Source: Nonomuraea roseoviolacea subsp. carminata (lineage in GTDB: Bacteria; Actinomycetota; Actinomycetes; Streptosporangiales; Streptosporangiaceae). Taken from it: a stretch of DNA of 64,000 nt. The translations under genes were made by a program, and so were the position numbers. Location of the stretch: contig NZ_JAMZEC010000001.1 in NCBI RefSeq assembly GCF_024172185.1, positions 7,973,001 to 8,037,000 on the forward strand, given 5' to 3'. This document shows, one piece after another, positions 27,124 to 36,105 of the stretch. Positions within the stretch are counted from its first letter, which is position 1; each line of letters opens with the position of its first letter. The notes beneath the pieces are model-generated. The model searched no databases. It was given only the letters and a program-made list of their open reading frames with translations, and was not told the DNA's origin.

Positions 27124-28080
27124 TCACCGACGCCGGTCCGGCGCCGGAATCCCCCCGCTCTCGTCAGCGCCTCCATACGCCCTATGGAGCTCGCGCCCCG
27201 CGGCGCGCAGTTCCGCGCCGAGGCGCTCCACGACGGGAGGCGGCGGACCGGCCGGCCAGACGAAGCGGACGCTGCGCGCGCCGACGTCCTGCACCGGCAC
27301 GCGCGCCACGGTGTCGTAGCCGGGCTGGAGCGCCAGCTCGGGCACGAGGGCGACGGCGCCGCCCGCCCCCACGAAGCCGTGGATGACGCCGTAGTCGTCG
27401 CTCCTCAGCACGACGCGCGGCCGGAACCCGAGGGCCTGGCAGGTGGCGAAGAGCGTCTGGTCGCTGGGGTCGTACGAGCCGCGCGAGATGATCCAGCCGT
27501 CGGCCGCCAGCGTGGCGAGGTCCACGGGCCCGGCCACCGCGGCCCGCGGATGGCGGGCGGGCAGCAGCAGCCGGTACGGGTCGTCGAACAGCGCCTCCAC
27601 GTGCAGGTCGGCACCATAGCGGGCCTCGCCGCCGATGTCGTAGATCACGGCGCCGTGCAGCGACCTGGCGCGGGTCAGCGCGACCAGGTCGAGGGGCTCG
27701 GCCTCGGTCAGCTCGATCCGCACGTCCGTGCCCGCGGTGGCCCGCCGCAGCGCGCCCGGCAGCAGCCGCGAGGCCGCCGTGCCGAACGCGCCGACGCGCA
27801 GCGTGGAGACGCCGTGGCTCAGGCGCGCCTCGACGTCGGCCTCCACCGCCTCCAGGCGGTCCAGGACGAAGCCCGCGTGCTCCAGCACCAGCATCCCCAC
27901 GTCCGTCAGCACGGCCCCGCTGGGACGCCGCTCCACCAGCCGCGCGCCCAGGTGCGCCTCCAGCGCGCCGAGGTGGTAGCTGATCGTGGGCTGCCCGTAG
28001 TGCAGCCGGCGGGCCGCCCCCGCCAGCGACCCGGTGACCGCGATGGCGCGCAGAACCTCGAACTGGCGGATGTCGAACAT
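27124..28080 (-). CDS. LysR family transcriptional regulator
   Basis: A 318-residue regulator with the N-terminal winged helix (MFDIRQFEVLRAIAVTGSLA, then YGQPTISYHLGALE) and a PBP2-type effector domain. The ATG at 28078-28080 is the canonical start; an in-frame GTG lies two codons earlier. Unlike most LysR genes it is not divergent from its presumed target but lies just upstream of the agmatinase-like gene on the same strand. The divergent LacI gene shares its promoter region. Confidence 0.92.
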   Translation of the reverse strand: MFDIRQFEVLRAIAVTGSLAGAARRLHYGQPTISYHLGALEAHLGARLVERRPSGAVLTDVGMLVLEHAGFVLDRLEAVEADVEARLSHGVSTLRVGAFGTAASRLLPGALRRATAGTDVRIELTEAEPLDLVALTRARSLHGAVIYDIGGEARYGADLHVEALFDDPYRLLLPARHPRAAVAGPVDLATLAADGWIISRGSYDPSDQTLFATCQALGFRPRVVLRSDDYGVIHGFVGAGGAVALVPELALQPGYDTVARVPVQDVGARSVRFVWPAGPPPPVVERLGAELRAAGRELHRAYGGADESGGIPAPDRRR

Positions 28081-28125
28081 CCACACATGCTATGGAGCGA
28101 CCGGCCGTCGGGTTCACGTAAGCGG

Positions 28126-28156
28126 TTGCAAATATTTGCGTGATCCGGCGTATAAT
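28126..28156 (+). promoter_or_regulatory. lacI-type promoter with GCAAATATTTGC operator
   Basis: GCAAATATTTGC (28128-28139) is a perfect 12-bp palindrome, and TATAAT (28151-28156) is a perfect -10. TTGCAA (28126-28131) could serve as -35 with a 19-bp spacer. The start codon follows six bases after the -10, so the transcript should start at or next to it. The palindrome is probably the LacI protein's own operator. Confidence 0.7.
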
Positions 28157-28162
28157 TTGCGC

Positions 28163-29152
28163 ATGACGCGACGACTGGCCGAGGTGGCCAAGAAGGTCGG
28201 GGTGAGCGAGGCGACCGTGAGCCGCGTGCTCAACGGCAAGCCGGGCGTGTCCGAGGCCACCCGCGAGGCCGTGCTGACCGCGCTCGACGTCCTCGGCTAC
28301 GAGCGGCCCACGCAGCTGCGCGGCGACCGGGCCCGGCTGGTCGGGCTGGTGCTGCCCGAGCTGCAGAACCCGATCTTCCCGGCGTTCGCCGAGGTCGTCG
28401 GCGGGGCGCTGGCCCAGCAGGGGTTCACCGCCGTGCTGTGCACGCGCACGGTCGGCGGCGTCTCCGAGGCCGACTACGTCCACCTGCTGCTCCAGCAGCA
28501 GGTCAGCGGCGTGGTCTTCGCCGGCGGCCTGTACGCCCAGGCCGACGCCGCCCACGGGCACTACGAGCTGCTGCACGAGCGCGGCCTGCCCACGGTCCTC
28601 GTCAACGCGGCGGTGGAGCGCCTCGACTTCCCGCAGGTCTCCTGCGACGACGTCGTGGCCGCCGAGATCGCCCTGGCCCACCTGCGGGCGCTCGGCCACG
28701 AGCGGGTCGGCATGGTGCTCGGCCCGAAGGACCACGTACCGTCGCGGCGCAAGCTGGAGACGTTCCGGGCCGGCGGCGGCGACCCGGAGCTGGTCGAGCA
28801 CACGATGTTCTCGCTGGAGGGCGGCCACGCGGCGGCCGCCCGGCTGGTGGCGCGCGGCGTGACCGGCGTGATCTGCGCCAGCGACCTGCTGGCGCTGGGC
28901 ACCGTCCGCGCCGTGCGGCGCGCCGGGATGTCGGTGCCCGGCGACGTGTCGGTCATCGGCTTCGACGACTCGGCGCTGATGAACTGCACCGACCCCGCGC
29001 TCACCACCGTGCGCCAGCCGATCGACGCCATGGGCCGGGCCGCCGTCGACCTGCTGGTCGCGCAGATCGACAAGGCCGTGGTCCCCGCCGACGAGCTGCT
29101 CTACGAGCCGGAGCTGGTGGTCCGGGCCTCGACCGCCCGCGTCCGTGCGTAA
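28163..29152 (+). CDS. LacI family transcriptional regulator
   Basis: A 329-residue repressor with the LacI helix-turn-helix at the very start (LAEVAKKVGVSEATVSRVLN) and hinge PTQLRGDRAR, then a sugar-binding PBP1 domain ending in the usual IGFDDS and TTVRQP segments. The ATG at 28163 lies only six bases after a perfect TATAAT, with no ribosome site, indicating leaderless translation. It heads a unit of binding protein, two permeases and a GH13 enzyme, so it should repress uptake of an alpha-glucoside. It differs from the CebR box seen at 59.7 kb, so it is not an obvious CebR. Confidence 0.93.
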   Translation: MTRRLAEVAKKVGVSEATVSRVLNGKPGVSEATREAVLTALDVLGYERPTQLRGDRARLVGLVLPELQNPIFPAFAEVVGGALAQQGFTAVLCTRTVGGVSEADYVHLLLQQQVSGVVFAGGLYAQADAAHGHYELLHERGLPTVLVNAAVERLDFPQVSCDDVVAAEIALAHLRALGHERVGMVLGPKDHVPSRRKLETFRAGGGDPELVEHTMFSLEGGHAAAARLVARGVTGVICASDLLALGTVRAVRRAGMSVPGDVSVIGFDDSALMNCTDPALTTVRQPIDAMGRAAVDLLVAQIDKAVVPADELLYEPELVVRASTARVRA

Positions 29153-29166
29153 CACAGTCGTTATCT

Positions 29167-29215
29167 TGCAATAATTCGTCGAGATATTGCAGTTCGCGAT
29201 GGGCGATCCTATGGT
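29167..29215 (+). promoter_or_regulatory. Importer promoter with TGCAATA inverted repeat
   Basis: TGCAATA (29167-29173) and TATTGCA (29185-29191) form an inverted repeat around 11 bases. TTGCAG (29187-29192) and TATGGT (29210-29215) give a 17-bp-spaced promoter whose -35 overlaps the right arm. It shares the TTGCAA core with the palindrome upstream of the LacI gene, so the same repressor could bind both. Confidence 0.55.
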
Positions 29216-29246
29216 GTGGGCACCTCGCACCAGAAGGGTCGAACCC

Positions 29247-30599
29247 ATGCAGAGATCCACCGGGCTCTTACTCGTCACCGTCCTCGGCCTCTCCGCCACC
29301 ACCACCGCCTGCGGCGCGAGCGAACCCGCCGCGCCTTCGCCGGGCGGCGCCGCGGTGACGATCACGGTCGCGTGCCAGCCCGCGAAGACCGCGCCCAAGG
29401 AGCGCGCGGCCTGGGACGACGACGTCGCCGCGTTCATGAAGGCGCATCCCGGCGTGACGGTGAAGAGCACCGACCAGCAGCCGTGCTTCGACCCCAAGAC
29501 GTTCGGCCCGAAGCTGGCGGGCGGCCAGATGGAGACCGCGTTCGTGGTGCCGGTGACCAACTACGCCGACGTGATCGGCAAGGGCCAGGCCCTGGACATC
29601 TCCGCGTACACCGGCGAGATCAAGAACTGGGACGACCTGCGCGCCGACGTCCGCGCGCTGGTCACCAAGGACGGCAAGGTCTACGGCGTCCCGAACGTCC
29701 ACTACAGCGTCGGCCTCGTCTACAACCGCAAGCTGTTCGCCCAGGCCGGCCTCGACCCCGACACCCCGCCGGCCACGTGGGCGGAGATCCGCGAGGCCGC
29801 GAAGAAGATCGCCGCGCTCGGCCCCGGCCACATCGGCTACGGCGAGTACTCCGGCGGCAACACCGGCGGCTGGCACTTCACCCAGGCCCTGTACGGCCGC
29901 GGCGGCGCCGTCCTCACCGGCGACGGCAAGAAGGCCGCCTTCAACTCGCCCGAGGGCAGGGCCGTGCTCCAGACCCTGCACGACATGCGCTGGACCGACA
30001 ACAGCATGGGCAGCCGGCTGCTGGTCGGCTGGGAGTCGCTGATGATGGCGATGGGCAGCGGCAAGGTCGGCATGATGCTCGGCGCCCCCGACGTGGTCAC
30101 CGACGTGGTCACCAAGTTCAGGGGCGACGTCGCCGACTACGGCATCACCGGCTTCCCCGAGGCCAAGGCGTCGCTGAGCGGCGGCGAGGCGTTCATGATC
30201 AACCCGAGGGCGACCCCCGAGCAGGCCAAGGCCGCCCTCCAGTGGCTCGACTTCCGCTACAACACCGTCGGCAAGGGCCGCTTCGACTTCGCCCGCGGCA
30301 AGACCCTCGGCAACCCCGTCGGCGTCCCCGACAACGACGTCTACGGCGACTCGGCCACCGGCAAGGCGATCCAGGCCGAGCGGGAGAAGAACGCCACGCT
30401 CCCCGTGCGGAACTACGCGCCGTACGTGCGGGCCGCCGCCGGCGTGCCGCCCAAGGCCGAGCCCGCCCACGCCCAGGAGCTGTACGCGATCCTCGACGTG
30501 GTGATGTCCGGGGTGCTCAGCCGCCAGGACGCCGACCCCGGCAAGCTGCTCGCCGACGCGGAGGCCAAGGCCGACGCGCTGCTGGCCGCCAAGGGCTGA
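29247..30599 (+). CDS. Sugar ABC transporter substrate-binding lipoprotein
   Basis: A 450-residue family 1 extracellular binding protein with a Sec lipoprotein signal (hydrophobic core LLLVTVLGLSA, lipobox TTAC), anchored outside the membrane. The ATG at 29247 is chosen because the signal starts there and AGAAGG lies upstream. Mid-protein segments (YGVPNVHYSVGLVYNRKLF, NSPEGRAVLQTL) match sugar-binding proteins for maltose-like glycans. It begins the importer unit behind the LacI gene. Confidence 0.9.
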   Translation: MQRSTGLLLVTVLGLSATTTACGASEPAAPSPGGAAVTITVACQPAKTAPKERAAWDDDVAAFMKAHPGVTVKSTDQQPCFDPKTFGPKLAGGQMETAFVVPVTNYADVIGKGQALDISAYTGEIKNWDDLRADVRALVTKDGKVYGVPNVHYSVGLVYNRKLFAQAGLDPDTPPATWAEIREAAKKIAALGPGHIGYGEYSGGNTGGWHFTQALYGRGGAVLTGDGKKAAFNSPEGRAVLQTLHDMRWTDNSMGSRLLVGWESLMMAMGSGKVGMMLGAPDVVTDVVTKFRGDVADYGITGFPEAKASLSGGEAFMINPRATPEQAKAALQWLDFRYNTVGKGRFDFARGKTLGNPVGVPDNDVYGDSATGKAIQAEREKNATLPVRNYAPYVRAAAGVPPKAEPAHAQELYAILDVVMSGVLSRQDADPGKLLADAEAKADALLAAKG

Positions 30600-30603
30600 C
30601 CGC

Positions 30604-31482
30604 GTGCGCGTCCTGAAACGCAACCTCACGGCCTACGGGTTCCTGTGCGCGGCGCTGGCCTGCTTCGCGGTGTTCGCCTGGTACCCCATGGTCAGGGAGT
30701 TCGTGCTGAGCTTCCAGCGCACCAACCTGGTGGACCCGCCCGCATGGGTCGGCCTGGACAACTTCGCGGCCGTCGTCCGGGACCCGGCGTTCGGCACGGC
30801 GTGGCTGAACACCGTGGCGTTCACGGTGCTCGCGCTGGTCTGCGGCTACGCCGTGCCGTTCGTGACCGCGCTGGTCCTCAACGAGCTGCGGCACGCCCGC
30901 GGCTACCTGCGCTTCGTCGTCTACCTGCCGGTCATGCTGCCGCCCATCGTCGCGGTGCTGCTGTTCCGGTGGTTCTTCGACCCGGGCCCCGGGCTGTTCA
31001 ACCAGATCCTCGGCCTGTTCCACCTGCCCGGCCTCGCCTGGCTCGACTCCTCCTCCACCGCGCTGGTCTCGCTGGTCATCGTCTCGACGTGGATGAACAT
31101 GGGCAGCGCCACGCTCATCTACCTGGCGGCGCTGCAGAACATCCCGCCCGAGCTGTACGAGGCGGCCGAGCTGGACGGGGCGGGCATCCTCGCCCGGATC
31201 CGGCACGTCACGATCCCGCAGACCCGGCTCATCCTCATGCTCATGCTGATGCTGCAGATCGTGGCCACCATGCAGGTGTTCATCGAGCCGTACATGCTGA
31301 CCGGCGGCGGCCCCGAGAACGCCACCGTCACCGTCGCGTACCTGATGTACCAGTTCGCCTTCACCTACGGCGACGGCTACGGCCAGGCCGGGGCGCTCGG
31401 CATGATGCTCATGCTCGTGCTGCTGGTCTTCGCCGCGTTCCAGCTCCGGCTCACCCGCGACGAGCGCGAGGTGACGGCATGA
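30604..31482 (+). CDS. Sugar ABC transporter permease, MalF-like
   Basis: A 292-residue permease with six helices and the EAA loop, seen as YEAAELDGAGILARIRHVTI. It starts with GTG four bases after the binding-protein stop, and its stop overlaps the next start as ATGA, so it is translationally coupled to its partner permease. Confidence 0.92.
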   Translation: MRVLKRNLTAYGFLCAALACFAVFAWYPMVREFVLSFQRTNLVDPPAWVGLDNFAAVVRDPAFGTAWLNTVAFTVLALVCGYAVPFVTALVLNELRHARGYLRFVVYLPVMLPPIVAVLLFRWFFDPGPGLFNQILGLFHLPGLAWLDSSSTALVSLVIVSTWMNMGSATLIYLAALQNIPPELYEAAELDGAGILARIRHVTIPQTRLILMLMLMLQIVATMQVFIEPYMLTGGGPENATVTVAYLMYQFAFTYGDGYGQAGALGMMLMLVLLVFAAFQLRLTRDEREVTA

Positions 31483-32408
31483 TCTCCGTCGGCGCCCGCG
31501 CCACCGAGCGCCGGGCCCGCGAGCGGCGCCGGCCCCGGCCGATCGAGGTGCGCTTCCGCACCATCGTCTCGCCGCACCAGCTCAACAGCCGGTGGGGACG
31601 GCGGATCTACTGGGCTGTCCTGCTCACCGTGCTGACCCTCTCCACGCTCGCGTTCGTCTTCCCGCTGTACTGGATGGTCACCGGCGCGATGAAGTCCGGC
31701 GAGGAGCTCGCCCTGATGCCGCCCACCCTCGTGCCGCGGGCTCCCACGCTGGACGCCTTCGCCGAGGCGTGGGAGCTGTTCGACATCGGGCTGCTGCTGC
31801 GCAACACCGCCTTCTACGCGCTGGGCGGCTGGCTGGTCACGATGGCGGTGGACGTGAGCGCCGCGTACGCGCTGTCGAAGCTGCGGCCCGCGCTCGGCAA
31901 CGTCGTGCTCGGCGCCATGCTGGCGACCCTCATGGTGCCGCCCATGGTGGTGCTCATCCCGCTGTACGTCACGGTCTCCGACCTCGGGCTGCTCAACGAC
32001 CCGTGGGGCCTGTGGCTGCCGGCGGCGGCCAACGGCTTCAACATCTTCCTGCTCAAGCGCTTCTTCGACTCCATACCGAAGGAGCTCGTCGAGGCGGCGC
32101 TCATCGACGGCGCCGGGCCGCTGCGGGTGCTGTGGTCGGTGATCCTGCCGGTGTCGCGGCCCATCCTCGGGGTGGTGTCCATCTTCACGATCGTCACCTC
32201 GTTCAAGGACTTCGTCTGGCCGCTGCTGGTCATGACGGACAGCGACCGGATGACGATCAGCGTCGGCCTGTCGCAGACCGCCGGAGCGGTCCCGCAGAAC
32301 ACGATCATGGCCGGGCTGGTGATCGCCGGGATCCCGACGGTCGTCGTGTTCTTCTTCTTCCAACGGCACATCATGGCGGGCCTGACCGCCGGAAGCATCA
32401 AAGGATGA
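31479..32408 (+). CDS. Sugar ABC transporter permease, MalG-like
   Basis: A 309-residue permease with a basic cytoplasmic N-terminus (ERRARERRRPRP) and the EAA loop VEAALIDGAGPLRVLWSVILP. No ATPase gene follows; the next gene is a GH13 enzyme whose start overlaps this stop. As in other actinomycete sugar importers, a shared MsiK-type ATPase is probably used. Confidence 0.92.
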   Translation: MISVGARATERRARERRRPRPIEVRFRTIVSPHQLNSRWGRRIYWAVLLTVLTLSTLAFVFPLYWMVTGAMKSGEELALMPPTLVPRAPTLDAFAEAWELFDIGLLLRNTAFYALGGWLVTMAVDVSAAYALSKLRPALGNVVLGAMLATLMVPPMVVLIPLYVTVSDLGLLNDPWGLWLPAAANGFNIFLLKRFFDSIPKELVEAALIDGAGPLRVLWSVILPVSRPILGVVSIFTIVTSFKDFVWPLLVMTDSDRMTISVGLSQTAGAVPQNTIMAGLVIAGIPTVVVFFFFQRHIMAGLTAGSIKG

Positions 32409-34018
32409 GCATGTCGCGTACGTGGTGGCGGGGGGCCGCGATCTACCAGGTGTACCTGCGCAGTTTCGCCGACGGCAACGGCGACGGCTGCGGGGACCTG
32501 GCCGGGCTGCGCTCCCGCCTGGGATACCTCAAGGACCTCGGGATCGACGCCGTCTGGCTCAACCCGTGGTACCCGTCGCCGATGGCCGACGGCGGCTACG
32601 ACGTGGCCGACTACCGGGACATCGAGCCCGTCTTCGGCACCCTGGCCGAGGCGGAGGCGTTCATCGCCGAGGCACATGAGCACGGCATCAAGGTCATCAT
32701 CGACGTCGTGCCGAACCACAGCTCCACCGCCAGCGCCTGGTTCCAGGAGGCGCTGGCCGACCCGCGGGCCAGGGACCGGTTCTGGTTCCGCGACGAGCCG
32801 AACGGCTGGTCGTCGATCTTCGGCGGGCCGGCGTGGACCCAGGTGCCCGACGGGCAGTGGTACCTGCACCTGTTCGCCCCGGAGCAGCCCGACCTCAACT
32901 GGGACAACCCGGAGGTGCACCAGGAGTTCGAGGACGTGCTGCGCTTCTGGTTCGACCGGGGCGTCGACGGGTTCCGCGTGGACTCGGCGGCGCTGCTGTT
33001 CAAGTCGGAGGACGCGTACGAGGACCTGGACGGCGTGCACGACGTGTACCGGCGCTGGCGCGAGATCGCCGACGAGTACGGCGGCGTGCGGGCCGGGGAC
33101 CAGGACGGCGGGCAGGGCGAGGAGCCGGGTGGCGGGCAGGGCGGCGAGCGGGTGCTGATCGGCGAGGTGTGGCTGCCCGACCAGGAGCGCTTCGCCCGCT
33201 ACCTGCGCCCCGACGAGCTGCACACGGCCTTCAACTTCGACTTCCTGGCCTGCCCCTGGGACCCGGCCGAGCTGCGCCGGGTCATCGACCTGACCCTGGC
33301 CACGCACCTGCCGATCGGCGCCCCGCCGACGTGGGTGCTGTCCAACCACGACGTCACCCGCCCCGTCACCCGCTACGGCAGGGCCGACACCGGTTTCCAG
33401 CACGGCGGCCGGCTCCACGGCAGCCCCTCCGACCTGGAGCTCGGGCGGCGCCGGGCCCGGGCGGCGGCGCTGCTGGCGATGGCGCTGCCCGGCGGCGTGT
33501 ACGTCTACCAGGGCGAGGAGCTCGGCCTGCCGGAGGTGGAGGACCTGCCGGACGAGGCCCGGCAGGATCCCATGTTCGCCCGGTCGGGCGGCGCCAACCC
33601 GGGCCGCGACGGCTGCCGCGTGCCGCTGCCCTGGTCGGGGGAGGAGCCGCCGTTCGGCTTCGGCGGGCCCGGCCCGTCCGCGCCGCCGTGGCTGCCGCAG
33701 CCGGAGGGCTGGCGCAAGCTCACGGCGCAGGCGCAGCTCGCCGACCTGGACTCGATGCTCAACCTCTACCGCTCGGCGCTGCGCCTGCGGCGCGAGCTGC
33801 TCGGGGACGGCACGCTGACCTGGCTGCCGTCGGAGGCCGGCGTGCTGGCCTTCCGCCGCGAGTCGGGCCTGGTGTGCGTGTCCAACCTCGGCCCCGCAGC
33901 GGTGCCGCTCCCGCCGGGGGAACTGCTGCTGGCCAGCGGGCCGGTGGAGGGCGGCGCGCTGCCACCCGACACGACCGCCTGGCTGACCGGCGCCGGGCCG
34001 GGTGTCAGCGGACGATGA
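32405..34018 (+). CDS. GH13 alpha-glucosidase family enzyme
   Basis: A 537-residue cytosolic glycosidase with the GH13 conserved regions: DVVPNHSS, GFRVDSAA (nucleophile Asp, near residue 192), LIGEVW (acid/base Glu, near 253) and SNHD (near 314). It lacks a signal peptide, so it should hydrolyse an imported alpha-glucoside such as maltose, isomaltose or trehalose analogues. ATG codons at 32405 and 32411 are both possible; AAAGGA fits the second. A Gly/Gln/Glu-rich insert (residues about 232-248) precedes the catalytic Glu and is absent from typical relatives. Its 3' end overlaps a cupredoxin remnant on the other strand. Confidence 0.92.
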   Translation: MSMSRTWWRGAAIYQVYLRSFADGNGDGCGDLAGLRSRLGYLKDLGIDAVWLNPWYPSPMADGGYDVADYRDIEPVFGTLAEAEAFIAEAHEHGIKVIIDVVPNHSSTASAWFQEALADPRARDRFWFRDEPNGWSSIFGGPAWTQVPDGQWYLHLFAPEQPDLNWDNPEVHQEFEDVLRFWFDRGVDGFRVDSAALLFKSEDAYEDLDGVHDVYRRWREIADEYGGVRAGDQDGGQGEEPGGGQGGERVLIGEVWLPDQERFARYLRPDELHTAFNFDFLACPWDPAELRRVIDLTLATHLPIGAPPTWVLSNHDVTRPVTRYGRADTGFQHGGRLHGSPSDLELGRRRARAAALLAMALPGGVYVYQGEELGLPEVEDLPDEARQDPMFARSGGANPGRDGCRVPLPWSGEEPPFGFGGPGPSAPPWLPQPEGWRKLTAQAQLADLDSMLNLYRSALRLRRELLGDGTLTWLPSEAGVLAFRRESGLVCVSNLGPAAVPLPPGELLLASGPVEGGALPPDTTAWLTGAGPGVSGR

Positions 34019-34254
34019 CCGCGGTGTCCATGCCGAGGTCGCGGTGGTCGTCCACGGGGCACCACACCTCGTAACGCCCCGGACGGAGCTTGACGGTGAG
34101 GCTGGTCCGCTGCCCCGGCGTGATCGTCCCGGACTGCCTGACACCGGGGATGCCGGGACCGTCCACGGCCATGGCGTGGGGTGTGGTGCCGGCGTTGCTC
34201 AGCAGGAAGGTGTAGGTGCCGGCGGTGAGGTCATGCCAGGGGGCCGGTCGATGC
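34005..34254 (-). pseudogene. N-terminally truncated cupredoxin remnant
   Basis: On the minus strand, starting right after the stop codon of the MFS gene and ending at 34005-34007, about 78 codons encode the C-terminal part of a plastocyanin-like domain: DLTAGTYTFLLSNAGTTPHA, then GPGIPGVRQSGTI, then CPVDDHRDLGM near the end. The type 1 copper ligands (His in TPHAM, Cys and His in CPVDDHR, Met in LGM) are all present. No start codon, signal peptide or first strands exist; the frame runs straight into the MFS gene. Relatives carry 40-70 more residues. It reads as a gene beheaded by a deletion that joined it to the MFS gene's end. Confidence 0.75.
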
Positions 34255-35883
34255 TCACATGGCGTCGCGCCGCCGCCGGTGGCGGACCCACGCGGGGAGG
34301 GTGGCAGCGGCCAGCACGGCCGCCAAGGGAAGCACCGTGACCAGGTACGCCGTCCGCAGGTCGAGCGCCGCGCCCAGCGAGGCGAGCACCGCCGGGGCGG
34401 CCAGGATCGCGGTCCCGGAGGCGAGCGCCCCGTACGCCGCCGAACGCACCGCCGGGAGCCCCGGCACCTGCAGCAGCCGGGCGAGCGTCACCGGATAGAA
34501 CGGCGCGATCCCCAACCCGGCCACCACAAGCCCCGCGGCGACCGGCAGCGGGGCGTCGGCGAGGGCCACCGCGAGCGTCCCGGCCGCCGCCAGCCCGCAC
34601 CCCAGCGGGACGACCGGCAGGTGCCGGGCGATCAGCCGCGGCGCCACCAGCCGTCCCGCCGCCATCCCGACCAGGAAGGCGGTGGCCGTCGCCGCGGACG
34701 CGCCCGCAGGCAACCCGGCGGCCTGGAGGCGGGCGGTGGCCCAGATCGTGAAGCAGAACTCCATGGACACGCCCACCACGATGGCCCCCCACCTCCCGGC
34801 GACCCGCCATCGCCGCGACACGCCACCCCGGCCCACCTCAGCGTCCGCTGGCGTGTCCCGGAGGTCGTCGCTTGCTGGTGCGCTATTGAGCCTGTCGTCC
34901 GTCGGCGCACCCTCGACGTCCTCGCCCGCTGGTGCGCTGCGGAGGTCGTCGTCCGCCGGTCCGCCCTTGAGGGTGTCGGACGCGAGGAGCAGCAGAGGCG
35001 GAACGGCCAGCAGGAGCGCGAGCCGACCGTTCACGGCGGGCGTGTCGAGGGCGCCGATGGCGAGCGGGCCGAGCAGGGCGCTGACGCTGCCGGCGGCGTT
35101 GGCCCGAGTCAGTTTCGCCGCCGCGTCGGGTCCGCGAAGCAAGGCCGGGATCACGAGGACGAGCCCGGCGGCGCCGAGGCCGAGCAGGAGCGCCCCGGCA
35201 GCCGCGGGCAGGGCGACGGGCGCGGTGGCGAGCAGCGCGGCCCCGGCGGCGGCGACGAGAGCGGAGCCCAGCATCGCCCGCCGCAGCCCGTACCCGAGCG
35301 CCCAGCGTCCCACGACGCCCACGACCAGCAGACCGGCCCCGAACGACGACGCCAGCCACGCCAGTTCTCCCGCGGGCGTGCGCAGGTCGCGGGCCAGCAG
35401 CACCAGACACGCGCCAAGACTGTTGACCATGAACCCGAGCGCCACCTGGGCGAACGCGACCTGCCTGACCAGCCGCCGCCCTCCCGAGCCCGCCTTTGGC
35501 TTCCGCCCCTCTTCTGCTCGGGTCGCCGGGCTCTCTCTGCCTGTCCCCGCCTTCTGCGTCTCTGCCGCTCGGGGCGCCTCGCCCCCTCCCGCCCCCGGCT
35601 CGTGCCTCTTCACCGACTCGCCCTGGGCCTCGACGTGGGCACCGGCCTGGGCCTCGACGTGGGGCCTGGCTTGGGCCGCGACCTGGGTCTCGGCTTGGGT
35701 CGGGGTCGCCCTTCCCTCCTCCCGCTCCGGTCTCTCGGCCGCACCCAAGCGGGCCACGTCGTCATCCCGCGCCTGCTGGAAAATCTCCGACGATCCCTGG
35801 AACCCCTCGCAATCCGGTACGGCCTGACGCGTCGCCTCCACCCGAGGATCCTCGTCCGGGAGCCGGCCATCCCGCGTGGCCAT
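34255..35883 (-). CDS. MFS transporter with long disordered N-terminal tail
   Basis: A polytopic carrier with about 12 helices, but the first helix (VAFAQVALGFMVNSLG) only begins after some 135 hydrophilic residues. That tail is charged and repetitive, with recurring HVEAQA/ETQVAAQA units. A second hydrophilic, Asp/Ala/Pro-rich loop with SAPA-DDLR repeats splits the two six-helix halves. The ATG at 35881-35883 has AGGA upstream; codons up to 35940 (GTG) are also open, so the start is unsure and a shorter protein is possible. Substrate unknown. The gene faces away from the ROK regulator. Confidence 0.75.
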   Translation of the reverse strand: MATRDGRLPDEDPRVEATRQAVPDCEGFQGSSEIFQQARDDDVARLGAAERPEREEGRATPTQAETQVAAQARPHVEAQAGAHVEAQGESVKRHEPGAGGGEAPRAAETQKAGTGRESPATRAEEGRKPKAGSGGRRLVRQVAFAQVALGFMVNSLGACLVLLARDLRTPAGELAWLASSFGAGLLVVGVVGRWALGYGLRRAMLGSALVAAAGAALLATAPVALPAAAGALLLGLGAAGLVLVIPALLRGPDAAAKLTRANAAGSVSALLGPLAIGALDTPAVNGRLALLLAVPPLLLLASDTLKGGPADDDLRSAPAGEDVEGAPTDDRLNSAPASDDLRDTPADAEVGRGGVSRRWRVAGRWGAIVVGVSMEFCFTIWATARLQAAGLPAGASAATATAFLVGMAAGRLVAPRLIARHLPVVPLGCGLAAAGTLAVALADAPLPVAAGLVVAGLGIAPFYPVTLARLLQVPGLPAVRSAAYGALASGTAILAAPAVLASLGAALDLRTAYLVTVLPLAAVLAAATLPAWVRHRRRRDAM

Positions 35884-36070
35884 GTCGTCCTGACCGGCGC
35901 CCGGCTGATCACAGGCGCGGCCGGGGCTCATCGGACCCACAGGGAGGGAGCGCGTCGCGCCGCGCCACGACAGGAGGGGAGGCGGCCGGAGGCCGACACA
36001 TCAGGGAAAATCGCAGGGAGCGTTTCGAGATCCAGCCGTTGTCGCCGCACAGGGGGCTCCTCCCGTTAAA

Positions 36071-36083
36071 CTCGTGCGACGAG
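36071..36083. promoter_or_regulatory. CTCGT-GCG-ACGAG palindrome upstream of ROK gene
   Basis: A perfect 13-bp interrupted palindrome with AT-rich flanks lies 22 bases before the ROK start codon, between the divergent MFS and ROK genes. It is a candidate operator for the ROK protein. Confidence 0.5.
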
Positions 36084-36105
36084 CATAAAGGAGGCGACCA
36101 CACCC

